Source of the DNA: a virus
IMG/VR virus record: IMGVR_UViG_3300047548_001236
Location: 218,856-282,855 of that record
Length of the DNA: 64,000 nt
Strand: one strand, 5' to 3'
Of this stretch, positions 33,342 to 41,329 are shown in pieces (the first letter of the stretch is position 1; each line of letters opens with the position of its first letter). Position numbers and translations under genes: made by a program. Below the pieces are notes generated by a model. That model saw only the letters and a list, made by a program, of their open reading frames with translations. It was not told the origin of the DNA and searched no databases.

Positions 33342-33670
33342 CCATGCCTCTCAAATGCATCTGCCATCATCTGTTTGTAATTGTCGAGCTCGGTGCGAGC
33401 TTTTTCAGACACGATCATCGGATCATCCCAATTAATCATGTTCTGTTCATCGGTCACCCCAATTTCACATCCACACCCCATATCGAGCCAGTCGTGCAGA
33501 GTTACAGGTTCTTTCCCATTGAACTCAAGAAAATCTACTAGGCAGTGAACGCAGACGTACCCTTGTACCCAGTCTTTGAATTCCTGATGAGAATTGAACG
33601 ACCATTCAGTCGCTGTAGAATCAGGAAACGGAGAAGGTTCCCCCGCGGGATAATATTCAACGACGATCAA
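33338..33670 (-). CDS. hypothetical protein with CxC motif
   Basis: 110 residues. CVHC and a later GCGCE could form a metal site. It overlaps both neighbours. The function is unknown. Confidence 0.65.
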   Translation of the reverse strand: MIVVEYYPAGEPSPFPDSTATEWSFNSHQEFKDWVQGYVCVHCLVDFLEFNGKEPVTLHDWLDMGCGCEIGVTDEQNMINWDDPMIVSEKARTELDNYKQMMADAFERHG

Positions 33671-34028
33671 GCTCTGTTTGCTCCTCTTGACGGATTTTCA
33701 TTTCAGCTTCTGCTTCTTTTTTCGAAGAAAACCAATCACAATCATCAGCATCACGGTCATGTAGATACATCATCCCTTCTGTTGGGTGTTCAATAAAATA
33801 TTTTGTCTCGTCAATGTCCTCAGGAATGACATTGCCAGTGGTGTGAACATCCGCTCTACCCACATACGTGTATTCAGCAACAGAATACACGCGGACTGGC
33901 TTGTCATAGCGATACCACTCAACACCATTTTCATCAACCATGATAATCTTCTTGCGATTGAACACGTGAAGATCTTCGGTCACCTGATATACCTTATCCC
34001 CAAAAGACAGGTTGTTAAACTCAATCAT
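33657..34028 (-). CDS. hypothetical protein
   Basis: 123 residues with an SH3-like N-terminal half (FGDKVYQVTEDL...VRVYSV) and an acidic, Glu-rich C-terminus. The function is unknown. Confidence 0.65.
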   Translation of the reverse strand: MIEFNNLSFGDKVYQVTEDLHVFNRKKIIMVDENGVEWYRYDKPVRVYSVAEYTYVGRADVHTTGNVIPEDIDETKYFIEHPTEGMMYLHDRDADDCDWFSSKKEAEAEMKIRQEEQTELDRR

Positions 34029-34407
34029 TGCTTGTCCTTTCCATTTCAGAAACGGCTTTTTGAAGAATCTCTAGCAGCTCGCTATCCTTTTCATCTTGTT
34101 CTGCTCTATACTGCTGATTTTCTCTCAATGCTTCTTCGTGAACGTGGCTAAACCCTGTTCCATGCACACGCTTCACGTTTTCGATGATACATTCATCGCA
34201 AATAGCGATATCGAGAGTTGTTCCCTTCCCGTCCATCGGATCGAACACGCGTGACCCGTAGTGGCCATAGGTGATAAAGTGCAAACCACCCATAGGATGC
34301 ACTGTTACACGAGACGAGGTGCCGTCAGAGCGCTGGGTTTCATATATCCAGTTTCCCATCTGCCGTCCACAGCAAAAACAATCAATCGTCGCGTCGGTCT
34401 TTACCAT
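34021..34407 (-). CDS. Zinc-finger-like protein with C-terminal helix
   Basis: 128 residues from the ATG at 34407 after AAAGGA. CFCCGR near the N-terminus and CDECI in the middle form a likely zinc site. The C-terminal third is an acidic coiled coil. The function is unknown. Confidence 0.7.
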   Translation of the reverse strand: MVKTDATIDCFCCGRQMGNWIYETQRSDGTSSRVTVHPMGGLHFITYGHYGSRVFDPMDGKGTTLDIAICDECIIENVKRVHGTGFSHVHEEALRENQQYRAEQDEKDSELLEILQKAVSEMERTSND

Positions 34408-34588
34408 TTGGGATCCTTTCATACGTTTGTGAGTGTGGAGGATGGACTCCATCGCTAGTGTCGCTGAGCAGCTCGATCTTCGGACCCTTCGGTCTGATGT
34501 TCGATAATGGAATTGATCCTTCTGTGAGCTTTCTCCGTTCAAGATCTTCGAACCATTGTTTCCATTCGATAATCGAACGCTCATTCAT
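34382..34588 (-). CDS. hypothetical small protein
   Basis: 68 residues. The N-terminal helix IIEWKQWFEDLERRK is followed by a proline-rich, disordered-looking tail. The start lies within the end of the preceding tiny gene. The function is unknown. Confidence 0.6.
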   Translation of the reverse strand: MNERSIIEWKQWFEDLERRKLTEGSIPLSNIRPKGPKIELLSDTSDGVHPPHSQTYERIPNGKDRRDD

Positions 34589-34733
34589 TCAGTAAACCCT
34601 TTTGATAAAGAAACATCCTCATCGTATGCATAAACACCTTGGGATAGTGATCGGGGTTGACCATTTGATGTTTGTTTTGTTGCACGAACTCTTCGATCAA
34701 TTCGTCAGTCAATTCCAAATAGCGCTCTGACAT
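34581..34733 (-). CDS. Tiny helical protein
   Basis: 50 residues (MSERYLELTDELIEEF...). Linked by overlaps at both ends (bases 34705-34733 upstream, 34581-34588 downstream), which supports translation. The function is unknown. Confidence 0.6.
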   Translation of the reverse strand: MSERYLELTDELIEEFVQQNKHQMVNPDHYPKVFMHTMRMFLYQKGLLNE

Positions 34734-34980
34734 CACGTTTTATTTCCATCGCTTTGGGAGTCAAGACATCATCTTCTTCGAGTGCAAATTCTCTGAGAAG
34801 AAACACAAGATGGTCCTTCAACTCGTCTGTTGGTTGGTTTGTTTCAAATATTGGTATTTCTTCGATATGTCCAGACGGAAGTCGTAAAGTGTATATGTCA
34901 AACCCTTCGCTATGTCGTTCAACTCGAAAAAACGGATAGTATATTGTTTCGTATGACTTGCCGTCGTGCTCAATCTTCAT
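34705..34980 (-). CDS. hypothetical protein
   Basis: 91 residues from the ATG at 34980 behind GGTGA. Beta-rich N-terminus and acidic helical C-terminus. The function is unknown. Confidence 0.6.
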   Translation of the reverse strand: MKIEHDGKSYETIYYPFFRVERHSEGFDIYTLRLPSGHIEEIPIFETNQPTDELKDHLVFLLREFALEEDDVLTPKAMEIKRDVRALFGID

Positions 34981-35197
34981 AACAGTCACCGTACTCGCTT
35001 CCAATACGCTGATACATCTCCATCATATCTTCACTGAGCTTTTCTGCTCGTGCTTTCAGATGAGGAGTTTTATCGACGAACGGGTGGTCGAGTACGTATT
35101 GGTTAAACATTTCCATAACGAGAAACATTCGGTCAAGAGATTCGTGGGCATACCATTGGTCTAATACAACGGGACCTGATCTATCAATTCTTGGCAT
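34970..35197 (-). CDS. hypothetical protein
   Basis: 75 residues from the ATG at 35197 after GGGAAG, inside the end of the upstream gene. Helical. The function is unknown. Confidence 0.6.
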   Translation of the reverse strand: MPRIDRSGPVVLDQWYAHESLDRMFLVMEMFNQYVLDHPFVDKTPHLKARAEKLSEDMMEMYQRIGSEYGDCYED

Positions 35198-35489
35198 ACT
35201 GCTTCCCATACACTAGCTTTTCATATAAGAAATACTCAGCACTTCCAATTTTGTAACTGTCGCCTAGTTTGGAGAGAAGCATGTCAATTTCCGATAGAGA
35301 CAAATCAACCGTTTCTTTTGTAACGTGACCGCCTCTTGCTTCCACCTCTGCAAACAATTCGTGGTCATCAAAATCACTGATATCGTAAGAAACAGGCTCA
35401 CCTCGACTCTCTAGCTCTTCACGCAGCTCATCGTCTGTAAAGGCGCTGAGATCTATATCAATACTCGCAGTTGTTTCAAATGTTGGCAT
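35184..35489 (-). CDS. Acidic hypothetical protein with duplicated motif
   Basis: 101 residues from the ATG at 35489 after GAGGAG. Contains two related segments, DDELREELESRG and DHELFAEVEARG, plus a third helix, so it is a short internal duplication. Very acidic overall. The function is unknown. Confidence 0.65.
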   Translation of the reverse strand: MPTFETTASIDIDLSAFTDDELREELESRGEPVSYDISDFDDHELFAEVEARGGHVTKETVDLSLSEIDMLLSKLGDSYKIGSAEYFLYEKLVYGKQYAKN

Positions 35490-35733
35490 GTGGGGGATTC
35501 TCCTCGTAATAGTCATATGGAAGATCTGAACAGGGCATGTTTTTATACCAAAAGCGATATATGAGCTCTGGACAACTGCTGTCTCTAACAGAGCGTGGAT
35601 AGCCTTGCTCGACTATCCACGCATCCATTTGCTCTGGTTTGAGCCATTCTGGTACGATTTTTGGAAAACCGTATCTCCATCCATCAGGAACGTCAACAAG
35701 CAGTACTGTTACAGTTTGTTGCTGACTTGCCAT
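35476..35733 (-). CDS. hypothetical protein
   Basis: 85 residues from the ATG at 35733, partly overlapping a small membrane protein gene. Trp/Tyr-rich, with two Cys. The function is unknown. Confidence 0.6.
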   Translation of the reverse strand: MASQQQTVTVLLVDVPDGWRYGFPKIVPEWLKPEQMDAWIVEQGYPRSVRDSSCPELIYRFWYKNMPCSDLPYDYYEENPPHANI

Positions 35734-35858
35734 TTCCTGAAATCCTCGTAAAAAAGATACCATAGAACAGGAAATACAACTGCCCAACTGCCCGCCATAA
35801 TGGCCCCAGCAGCAAAGTCTGCAATAACAACACATACTACATAATCGTACCAGCGCAT
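35709..35858 (-). CDS. Tiny membrane protein
   Basis: 49 residues from the ATG at 35858, behind GAGGAG at good spacing. Most of it is hydrophobic: residues about 6-35 can form one or two membrane helices. It ends inside the next gene in another frame. It lies directly downstream of the SleB-like gene, so a role in envelope change or superinfection exclusion is conceivable. Confidence 0.65.
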   Translation of the reverse strand: MRWYDYVVCVVIADFAAGAIMAGSWAVVFPVLWYLFYEDFRKWQVSNKL

Positions 35859-35867
35859 AGCATCTCC

Positions 35868-36398
35868 TCAGATTGCTGTTGTTTGTGAAAACCTTCTTAC
35901 AATTTCCACGCTATTGTCAGTGTAGAAAACGTGGCTTCCTACTCGACCTACCATCTCCAAACGTCGGGCCCATCTCGGTGTGTAACCCAGAGCTTCGGGG
36001 TTGATAAAGTGCGTAGCACCATTGTTAAAGTAGTTGGCCGACCCATTCATGAGGGATTCAGCGATCTCTACAGCGACAATCCATGATTCGATTTCACGAG
36101 GTGTCTTATCACGGCGCGACGTCCATGAAAATTGACCATCCTGATAGACAACTTCACAGATTGAGTCAGGATAATTGTCTGACCGAACACGGTTGAGAGT
36201 TACCTCTCCGACCATCTGCATTGCCATCACTTGTTCGGCATAGGTTTTACCATCCCCTCTCGCCTCAAAGTACATGTTTAGAGCGAGAGTCGTGACTTCG
36301 TCGATCGGATCTTTAGGATCGCAATGCTTGGCGACCGCAGCAGAACCGAAAACAGCAATGCAAAGGGCCGCCACAAAGGGAAGAATATACTTCTTCAT
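35868..36398 (-). CDS. SleB-like cell wall hydrolase with signal peptide
   Basis: 176 residues. An N-terminal signal peptide (MKKYILPFVAALCIAVFGSAAVA) would send it to the periplasm. The domain carries MYFEARGDGKTYAEQVMAM (catalytic-type Glu) and CEVVYQDGQFSW, matching the hydrolase_2/SleB lytic transglycosylase-like family. It has its own sigma70-like promoter 30 bp upstream. Periplasmic peptidoglycan remodelling during early infection is a reasonable inference; it is separate from the lysis cassette. Confidence 0.85.
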   Translation of the reverse strand: MKKYILPFVAALCIAVFGSAAVAKHCDPKDPIDEVTTLALNMYFEARGDGKTYAEQVMAMQMVGEVTLNRVRSDNYPDSICEVVYQDGQFSWTSRRDKTPREIESWIVAVEIAESLMNGSANYFNNGATHFINPEALGYTPRWARRLEMVGRVGSHVFYTDNSVEIVRRFSQTTAI

Positions 36399-36426
36399 TT
36401 GTAGTTCCTTCTAGTTGGTTTGAGTT

Positions 36427-36455
36427 AACATAAACCAACCAGGACAATAGATCAA
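36427..36455 (-). promoter_or_regulatory. Sigma70-like promoter P6
   Basis: TTGATC (36455-36450), 17 bp, TATGTT (36432-36427), reading leftward. Transcription would start about 20 bases before the SleB-like ATG. Confidence 0.7.
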
Positions 36456-36467
36456 GCGTTATGCTTG

Positions 36468-36926
36468 TTATGGTGCGCTCAGCCTTTTCCTGAGTAAGGT
36501 AGTAAGTTCGTCGAAAGTATTAAGAACTGGTGTCCTGGTTAGTTCGCTAGTGATGACGACGTTTCCTTTGCGGAAGTAGCCGTCGGGGCAACAGACTAAA
36601 GCCTGCTTACCTGATCCAATCACGTAACCGAGTTCCATCAACGTGATGGGTGATTGTGTGTTTGGATCGAAGTAGAACACCACAAGGTCGGCCTTGTGAA
36701 TGTGTTCAAGCTCCCACGAGACCTGCTCGTGGAACTGTGTGCCGGGAGTCGGATCCTGCTTCCAAGATGAATCCCAGTCATCACGTCGCGGGTTAAACAG
36801 GACAACGTCCTCTATATCCGCAACAGTTGCAGCAAGACGATCTTGCCACATCTCGGCTTTTCCCATCTCGATGGAACCGGCCAAGAAAACGGTCTTAACT
36901 CTATTTGGTGCTTTCACATGTATCAT
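36468..36926 (-). CDS. Nucleoside 2-deoxyribosyltransferase-like protein
   Basis: 152 residues. VFLAGSIEMG, LFNPRRDDWD, QVSWELEHIHKADLVVFYFDP and TLMELGYVIGSGK match the nucleoside deoxyribosyltransferase-like fold, with the WELE/MELG Glu as the expected catalytic residue region. The family swaps or hydrolyses bases of (deoxy)nucleosides. It sits near the RNR, ThyA and DHFR genes. Confidence 0.82.
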   Translation of the reverse strand: MIHVKAPNRVKTVFLAGSIEMGKAEMWQDRLAATVADIEDVVLFNPRRDDWDSSWKQDPTPGTQFHEQVSWELEHIHKADLVVFYFDPNTQSPITLMELGYVIGSGKQALVCCPDGYFRKGNVVITSELTRTPVLNTFDELTTLLRKRLSAP

Positions 36927-36941
36927 AACAAACTCTTTTGA

Positions 36942-37292
36942 TTATAGATCAGAAGAGTGGTGTATTACTTGCCACACATCTCTCTGATCACCCTTAGTGA
37001 CGATTGTAAGTTGGTGTTGTTCAGAACCGTTATATTTGGAGTAGACGTGTTCGGTGACAACACCAGGACGATATGTTTTTGTCTGATATCGATAACCGGA
37101 AGCCATCACCCACTCATGCAGATGTTCATGCTTCATCTTGATGGACATACGATCATTGATATAGCCGACACCACCATCCTCAGTCATAACCTTGTGAAAA
37201 TCTTTCAACTCTTCATCAAGGTTGAGAATACCCGAATCTTGTTCGGGCATGTATATCACACTTTCGCTGAGAATCTGCTTGAACGTTTTCAT
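36942..37292 (-). CDS. Tagged small virion protein candidate
   Basis: 116 residues from the ATG at 37292 after AAAGGTG. The N-terminus MKTFKQILSES has the form of a T4 capsid-targeting tag with a possible cut after LSE. A late-type CATAAATA lies about 30 bp upstream. The body is His-rich and has no known domain. Packaging into the head is inferred. Confidence 0.65.
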   Translation of the reverse strand: MKTFKQILSESVIYMPEQDSGILNLDEELKDFHKVMTEDGGVGYINDRMSIKMKHEHLHEWVMASGYRYQTKTYRPGVVTEHVYSKYNGSEQHQLTIVTKGDQRDVWQVIHHSSDL

Positions 37293-37318
37293 ATAGCACC
37301 TTTTGTTGATAATGCTAG

Positions 37319-37326
37319 TATTTATG
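37319..37326 (-). promoter_or_regulatory. Late-type promoter (CATAAATA)
   Basis: A one-base variant of TATAAATA, about 30 bp before a gene with a capsid-tag-like N-terminus. Its late use is inferred from that gene. Confidence 0.5.
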
Positions 37327-37327
37327 C

Positions 37328-37567
37328 TCAACCCTTATTCAGGCCAGCCGAGTCGATGAGCAGCCATAGACCCAACTTTTCCAAAGCGTTCATCTCGTCA
37401 ATGCCCGCAGCAACTAACCGTAGCTTCTGCTCTAAAGCATCGAGAGCTTCGTAGACGTCTTTCTCTGGCACGTAACCATAGTTATATTGATACGTTAGTT
37501 TGATGCAATCAAACCCAGGATTGTACGGCTTCAAGTTAGCACGAAGCTGCTCGATTGTAACAGACAT
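37328..37567 (-). CDS. hypothetical protein
   Basis: 79 residues. Soluble, helical. It follows the next upstream gene without spacing (start at 37567, upstream stop at 37568). The function is unknown. Confidence 0.65.
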   Translation of the reverse strand: MSVTIEQLRANLKPYNPGFDCIKLTYQYNYGYVPEKDVYEALDALEQKLRLVAAGIDEMNALEKLGLWLLIDSAGLNKG

Positions 37568-37765
37568 TTACTTTTCCTTTATGTCAAAAGACGCCATTAG
37601 ATGCTCAGCCAATGTAAGGTTTGAGCCGAAGAACTTACCGCCAAATTGCTCATCAAAGCACCAGCGATAAAGTTGTTCGTCGTCCCAGTCTACTGCAGAT
37701 GTGTTTGTCTGCCTTTCGATCTCCATTGCGATTTTCTCGCGTAGTGTTAGATTTGGTTTCATCAT
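37568..37765 (-). CDS. hypothetical small protein
   Basis: 65 residues (two ATGs in tandem at 37765 and 37762, after GAGGG). Trp-rich and acidic. It lies just after the RNR terminator. The function is unknown. Confidence 0.65.
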   Translation of the reverse strand: MMKPNLTLREKIAMEIERQTNTSAVDWDDEQLYRWCFDEQFGGKFFGSNLTLAEHLMASFDIKEK

Positions 37766-37793
37766 ACCCTCATCGTTGCTCGAAAGTCAATTA

Positions 37794-37817
37794 AAAAGAG
37801 GGCCGAAGCCCTCTTTT
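37794..37817 (-). terminator. Intrinsic terminator after class II RNR
   Basis: A 10-bp stem (AAAAGAGGGC / GCCCTCTTTT) with a UUCG loop, followed by TTTTTAA on the minus strand. A textbook rho-independent terminator two bases after the RNR stop. Confidence 0.9.
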
Positions 37818-37818
37818 C

Positions 37819-40062
37819 TTAAATGGCACATCCAATCGGACCAGCACACGCAGCAGCCGCTGTCGTGTCAATATCTGTAAACTTCTTCGACTCAAGTTGT
37901 GTCGCGAAATCAACGGACTTGTAGTTTTCCTGGATCTTTGCCCACTTGTGTAGCAAGTAGACGGCTTTCAAGCAATATTCAGCACGCTTGCGGTCGCCAT
38001 TGAAGTAGGTCTTAGCATACTTGTCGAAACGACGAATCCAATCAGCGCGAATGTCAGCCTTCTCCTGGTTGCCTTCATTGTCGCCGAAGTTTGCGATCAT
38101 AATAGCAGACCACAGATTATCGAAGATCTTGACACCATCAACAATCAGACCCGAAGCGAACATTGCACCACGTCCATACTTACGGGTGATCTCCTCTTCC
38201 GTTTCAATAGCTGTAAAAGGAGCTTGCGCGAAGTCCTTGTCACCGCTGGAGGCAAGAAGGCTAACACCAGCAAACGAGTGACGGTTCTCAAACAGATACT
38301 CTTCAACCTCATCCCACTGAGTAGGTAGAACGTCGATTGTATTGGATACGTTGTGACGTACTGTAGGATCTACGCAAAGCGACTCGTCAGTGCCATACTC
38401 GACCCAGTTCTGTTGAATAAGTTTGACCTTTTCAAGCAGGTTAACGCCATACAGATCAGTCTTCCAGATTGAGGTCTTTGGTGCAATGACAGGGAATGAA
38501 ATCACATAGTCCGTCTTGTTTTGCGACCAGACGGATTCTTCCACCATGTAAGGATTGACAGCTTTGATCAGCTGTGCCACTTCCGAGTCCTTGTTCATTT
38601 GCATGTTGCGGATATACAGAGGAGCTTGTTCACCGTGAACACCAGAAGCGGTCTTCAACAGAACCGAAGCGTTACCGGCAGGCTTAACACATGTAGTACG
38701 AGCAGCAGGATTAATTCCAATAATCTTAGCAACGTGACGATTGACTTCACGAACAAGCGTTGCACCCTTCTGCAGAATTTCAGGCTGCAGAAGAATCTGT
38801 GGGTTGTTCATCCAACCAGTGATCGAAACACCGAGCAGAGCCTCACGATCAAAGATTTTCTTCGAAATATCGCCAATAAACTTGAAGTTTGTGTATCCAG
38901 CTTGCAATGTTCCAAGAATAGCTGCACCACGGCATGCTCTCATGAACTCTTCAACAGAGTTAGCCTTCGCACCGTTGATTTCTGTTAGGTTGCAGCCTTG
39001 CCAACCAGAATGCTTTTCACCATTCTCGTCGATGAATACCGGATACTTACCGATTTCAACACAAGGGTTGTAAGTATGCTCTGTCGACTCAGTAAACACA
39101 AAACCAGGCTCACCAAACTCACGGACAGATTGCATCAGCTTGTGGAACTGCTCACGATCAGCTGTTGAACGGACGATCAGAGCAGAGTTGTTCGAACGGC
39201 CACGCTGAGGATTCTCAATGAACCAGTTGCCCGTCTTTGCCTTCATCATTTCTTCGTCGTCGGGCGAGAATAGGAAGATCGTGGCGGAACGACGCACACC
39301 ACCAGCTAGAACAGCATCAGCCAAGTGCATGGAGATATCATACACGTGGATTGGTGATAGCTGAGTAGCGCCTTTAAGAACCAGACCTTGTAACAGATGC
39401 TCAATCTTGTCAAGCGCGCGACGCAGGGGTTCAGGACCAGGAGCTTTGAAGCCGCCGCTAATCAACGCACCCTTTTCACGAATCTTCGAAAGGTCGAAGT
39501 ACACACGACGTCCTTCGTATTCTGGATGCTTACCACCGCCTACGAAATACGAGGAAAGCAGAACATCAGCACAGTCAGCCCATCCTTCAATGCTATCTTC
39601 TGGGGTGAAGATCTTTGCTTGCTTGGAACGGTTTTGGATCTTCGGCAGCTTAGCGATATGATGCTTCTGGACGGATACGCCAGCACCTGCTCCACACAAT
39701 AGCACATAGAAGAACTCGCCAAAGAACTCAGCACGATCCGCATACGTACTGGTGCAGTTGTACAGTCTCATTTGATGCTTGAGTAACTGCTCACCACCGA
39801 ATTGAAGAGCGCGTTGTGCACCAAGGAAGTACTTTTGTTTGTATAGTTGCTCCGCCTCATCCATCAGAGCAGACAGCTCATCCGTCATCTTATCTTTGTA
39901 GAACTGACGGTGCATAGACATCACGCGCTCGACAGCTTCATCCCACGTTTCGTATCTGTTTTTGGAATCGTTCCATCTCGAATATCCTTCGAAAAACTTT
40001 GCGTCGGACATCATATCTCGTGTGTCGCGATCGCCATTAAGATATATGACATTATCGGTCAT
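37819..40062 (-). CDS. nrdJ: Adenosylcobalamin-dependent (class II) ribonucleotide reductase
   Basis: 747 residues, the single-chain, monomeric type. C103 (YNCTST) matches the first redox Cys; NPCVE (C334, E336) holds the radical Cys and catalytic Glu; GCNLTEIN (C357) is the second redox Cys. The C-terminal CAGPIGC (C739, C745) is the swinging redox pair. CVKPAGNASVLL and SGVHG are family-typical phosphate-site segments. It makes dNTPs or dNDPs without oxygen dependence but needs host or scavenged B12. A possible late promoter and two hairpins lie upstream. Confidence 0.94.
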   Translation of the reverse strand: MTDNVIYLNGDRDTRDMMSDAKFFEGYSRWNDSKNRYETWDEAVERVMSMHRQFYKDKMTDELSALMDEAEQLYKQKYFLGAQRALQFGGEQLLKHQMRLYNCTSTYADRAEFFGEFFYVLLCGAGAGVSVQKHHIAKLPKIQNRSKQAKIFTPEDSIEGWADCADVLLSSYFVGGGKHPEYEGRRVYFDLSKIREKGALISGGFKAPGPEPLRRALDKIEHLLQGLVLKGATQLSPIHVYDISMHLADAVLAGGVRRSATIFLFSPDDEEMMKAKTGNWFIENPQRGRSNNSALIVRSTADREQFHKLMQSVREFGEPGFVFTESTEHTYNPCVEIGKYPVFIDENGEKHSGWQGCNLTEINGAKANSVEEFMRACRGAAILGTLQAGYTNFKFIGDISKKIFDREALLGVSITGWMNNPQILLQPEILQKGATLVREVNRHVAKIIGINPAARTTCVKPAGNASVLLKTASGVHGEQAPLYIRNMQMNKDSEVAQLIKAVNPYMVEESVWSQNKTDYVISFPVIAPKTSIWKTDLYGVNLLEKVKLIQQNWVEYGTDESLCVDPTVRHNVSNTIDVLPTQWDEVEEYLFENRHSFAGVSLLASSGDKDFAQAPFTAIETEEEITRKYGRGAMFASGLIVDGVKIFDNLWSAIMIANFGDNEGNQEKADIRADWIRRFDKYAKTYFNGDRKRAEYCLKAVYLLHKWAKIQENYKSVDFATQLESKKFTDIDTTAAAACAGPIGCAI

Positions 40063-40097
40063 GCTTTCCTCTTTTTGTTATAGTTGATGAGTTGTCG

Positions 40098-40125
40098 ACA
40101 CGAGTTTTTGAAAAAAATCTCGTGT
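40098..40125. other. Hairpin in RNR leader
   Basis: ACACGAG / CTCGTGT with an A/T-rich inner stem (TTTTT/AAAAA plus a small bulge) and a one-base tip. It lies 36 bp upstream of the RNR start, between the late promoter and the gene. It may control RNR mRNA stability or translation. Confidence 0.45.
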
Positions 40126-40158
40126 TGTGTAAAAGTCGGTTATTAGAGCTGCGTTTTG

Positions 40159-40166
40159 TATTTATA
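40159..40166 (-). promoter_or_regulatory. T4-type late promoter upstream of nrdJ
   Basis: An exact TATAAATA reading leftward about 100 bp before the RNR start. Late use of an RNR gene is unusual, so it could also be coincidental. Confidence 0.5.
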
Positions 40167-40171
40167 CACAC

Positions 40172-40197
40172 GCCTATGGCGTTAGACAGCCATAGGC
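40172..40197 (-). terminator. Hairpin over thyA stop
   Basis: A 9-bp perfect stem (GCCTATGGC / GCCATAGGC) with an eight-base loop containing the stop codon. No U tract follows, so this is probably an mRNA 3' end or weak terminator. Confidence 0.45.
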
Positions 40198-41072
40198 ATC
40201 TTTATTTCAGCATGGTGTGTGTATCCTTCTAGTACAAACATTTTCGTAGCATCGAAAGGAAACTTGTGCTGCAGACCATCTTGCAGGTCAAACTCAGGAT
40301 CAATCTTAAGTGTTGGCAGTGGGTGGGGTTCACGTTCGATCAATTGTTTCATTGCATCGATATGATTGTTGTATATATGAGCATCCCCTATCGTATGTAC
40401 ATAGTCACCGACTCCAAGACCACATTCTCTTGCAATCATATGAGTTAACAACGCGTATGATGCAATGTTGAATGGAACACCTAGACCAACGTCAGCAGAC
40501 CTTTGATACATTTGACAGGACAAAAGACCGTTGACTACACGGAATTGTGTAAGCAGGTGACAGGGTGGTAAAGCCATGTCATCTAGTAGTAGCGGGTTCC
40601 AAGCAGTTAGAATAATTCTTCGAGAATCGGGCGTGCTCTTAATTTGTTTGAGAATTTGTTGTATCTGATCTACGCCAGACACGGAGACTGGGTAGTAGTC
40701 AAAGTGGCGCCAGTTAAAACCGTAGACGGGACCTAGTTCTTTAATATATTCATCGTTGTAGTGTCCGAGATCTACTCCTTGCTTGTCAGCATTTGCTGTC
40801 CAGATTGTTGTTTTACCAACCAGCTCATCCCTCGGCTTACCGTATGTCAGCTCAGCTAAGCGACGTTCATCTGTCGACCCCTCTAAGAACCACAACAGCT
40901 CCGCGACGACAGACTTCCATGCTAGCTTTTTTGTAGTAACAGCAGGGAACCCTTCTTGCAGGTTGAAACGCATCTGATATCCAAACAGCGATTTAGTTCC
41001 AACACCTGTTCTATCTGAAACGTCCACTCCGTTTTCCAAAACATCTTTGACAAGTTGTTGGTATTGTTTCAT
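40182..41072 (-). CDS. thyA: Thymidylate synthase ThyA
   Basis: 296 residues from the ATG at 41072, which overlaps the upstream stop (ATGA) and has GGAG nearby. DRTGVGT, ELLWFLEGSTD, GPVYGFNWRHF and LPPCHLLTQF (nucleophilic Cys at about 171) are all present, and HIYNNHIDA near the C-terminus. It makes dTMP from dUMP with methylene-tetrahydrofolate; DHFR encoded close by regenerates the folate. Confidence 0.95.
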   Translation of the reverse strand: MKQYQQLVKDVLENGVDVSDRTGVGTKSLFGYQMRFNLQEGFPAVTTKKLAWKSVVAELLWFLEGSTDERRLAELTYGKPRDELVGKTTIWTANADKQGVDLGHYNDEYIKELGPVYGFNWRHFDYYPVSVSGVDQIQQILKQIKSTPDSRRIILTAWNPLLLDDMALPPCHLLTQFRVVNGLLSCQMYQRSADVGLGVPFNIASYALLTHMIARECGLGVGDYVHTIGDAHIYNNHIDAMKQLIEREPHPLPTLKIDPEFDLQDGLQHKFPFDATKMFVLEGYTHHAEIKMPMAV

Positions 41073-41329
41073 TGGGTTATCTCCGCAACAGTAAAGGAAC
41101 AATGATTTTTGAACGGCGAGTTGCTGAAAATTTCTCTGAATGCTGTTTTATAGTTTTCAACCCCGTCTTCTGTCAAAGGACCAAAACGATAAACCATTTT
41201 GTGGATTGATGTCATCGATGGTTGGTATTCCTTTTCATAAGATGAGAATCTCAACAAACGAATAACGGTGTCAAAGTTATCTTCAATCGGGATCACAACA
41301 GTGAGGACGAAGAATTGGGGTTCTTTCAT
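41069..41329 (-). CDS. hypothetical protein between thyA and DHFR, paralogue of the 29.7-kb protein
   Basis: 86 residues from the ATG at 41329 (ATGA overlap with the DHFR stop). Weakly similar over its full length to the protein at 29712-29984. No known domain. The location between two folate genes may be incidental. Confidence 0.6.
   Translation of the reverse strand: MKEPQFFVLTVVIPIEDNFDTVIRLLRFSSYEKEYQPSMTSIHKMVYRFGPLTEDGVENYKTAFREIFSNSPFKNHCSFTVAEITQ

Noticed and set aside
37756-37785. TTGACT-18-TATGAT on the minus strand
   Set aside because: The -10 box overlaps the ATG ATG of the small gene and GAGGG is that gene's ribosome site, so a promoter here would make a leaderless message.
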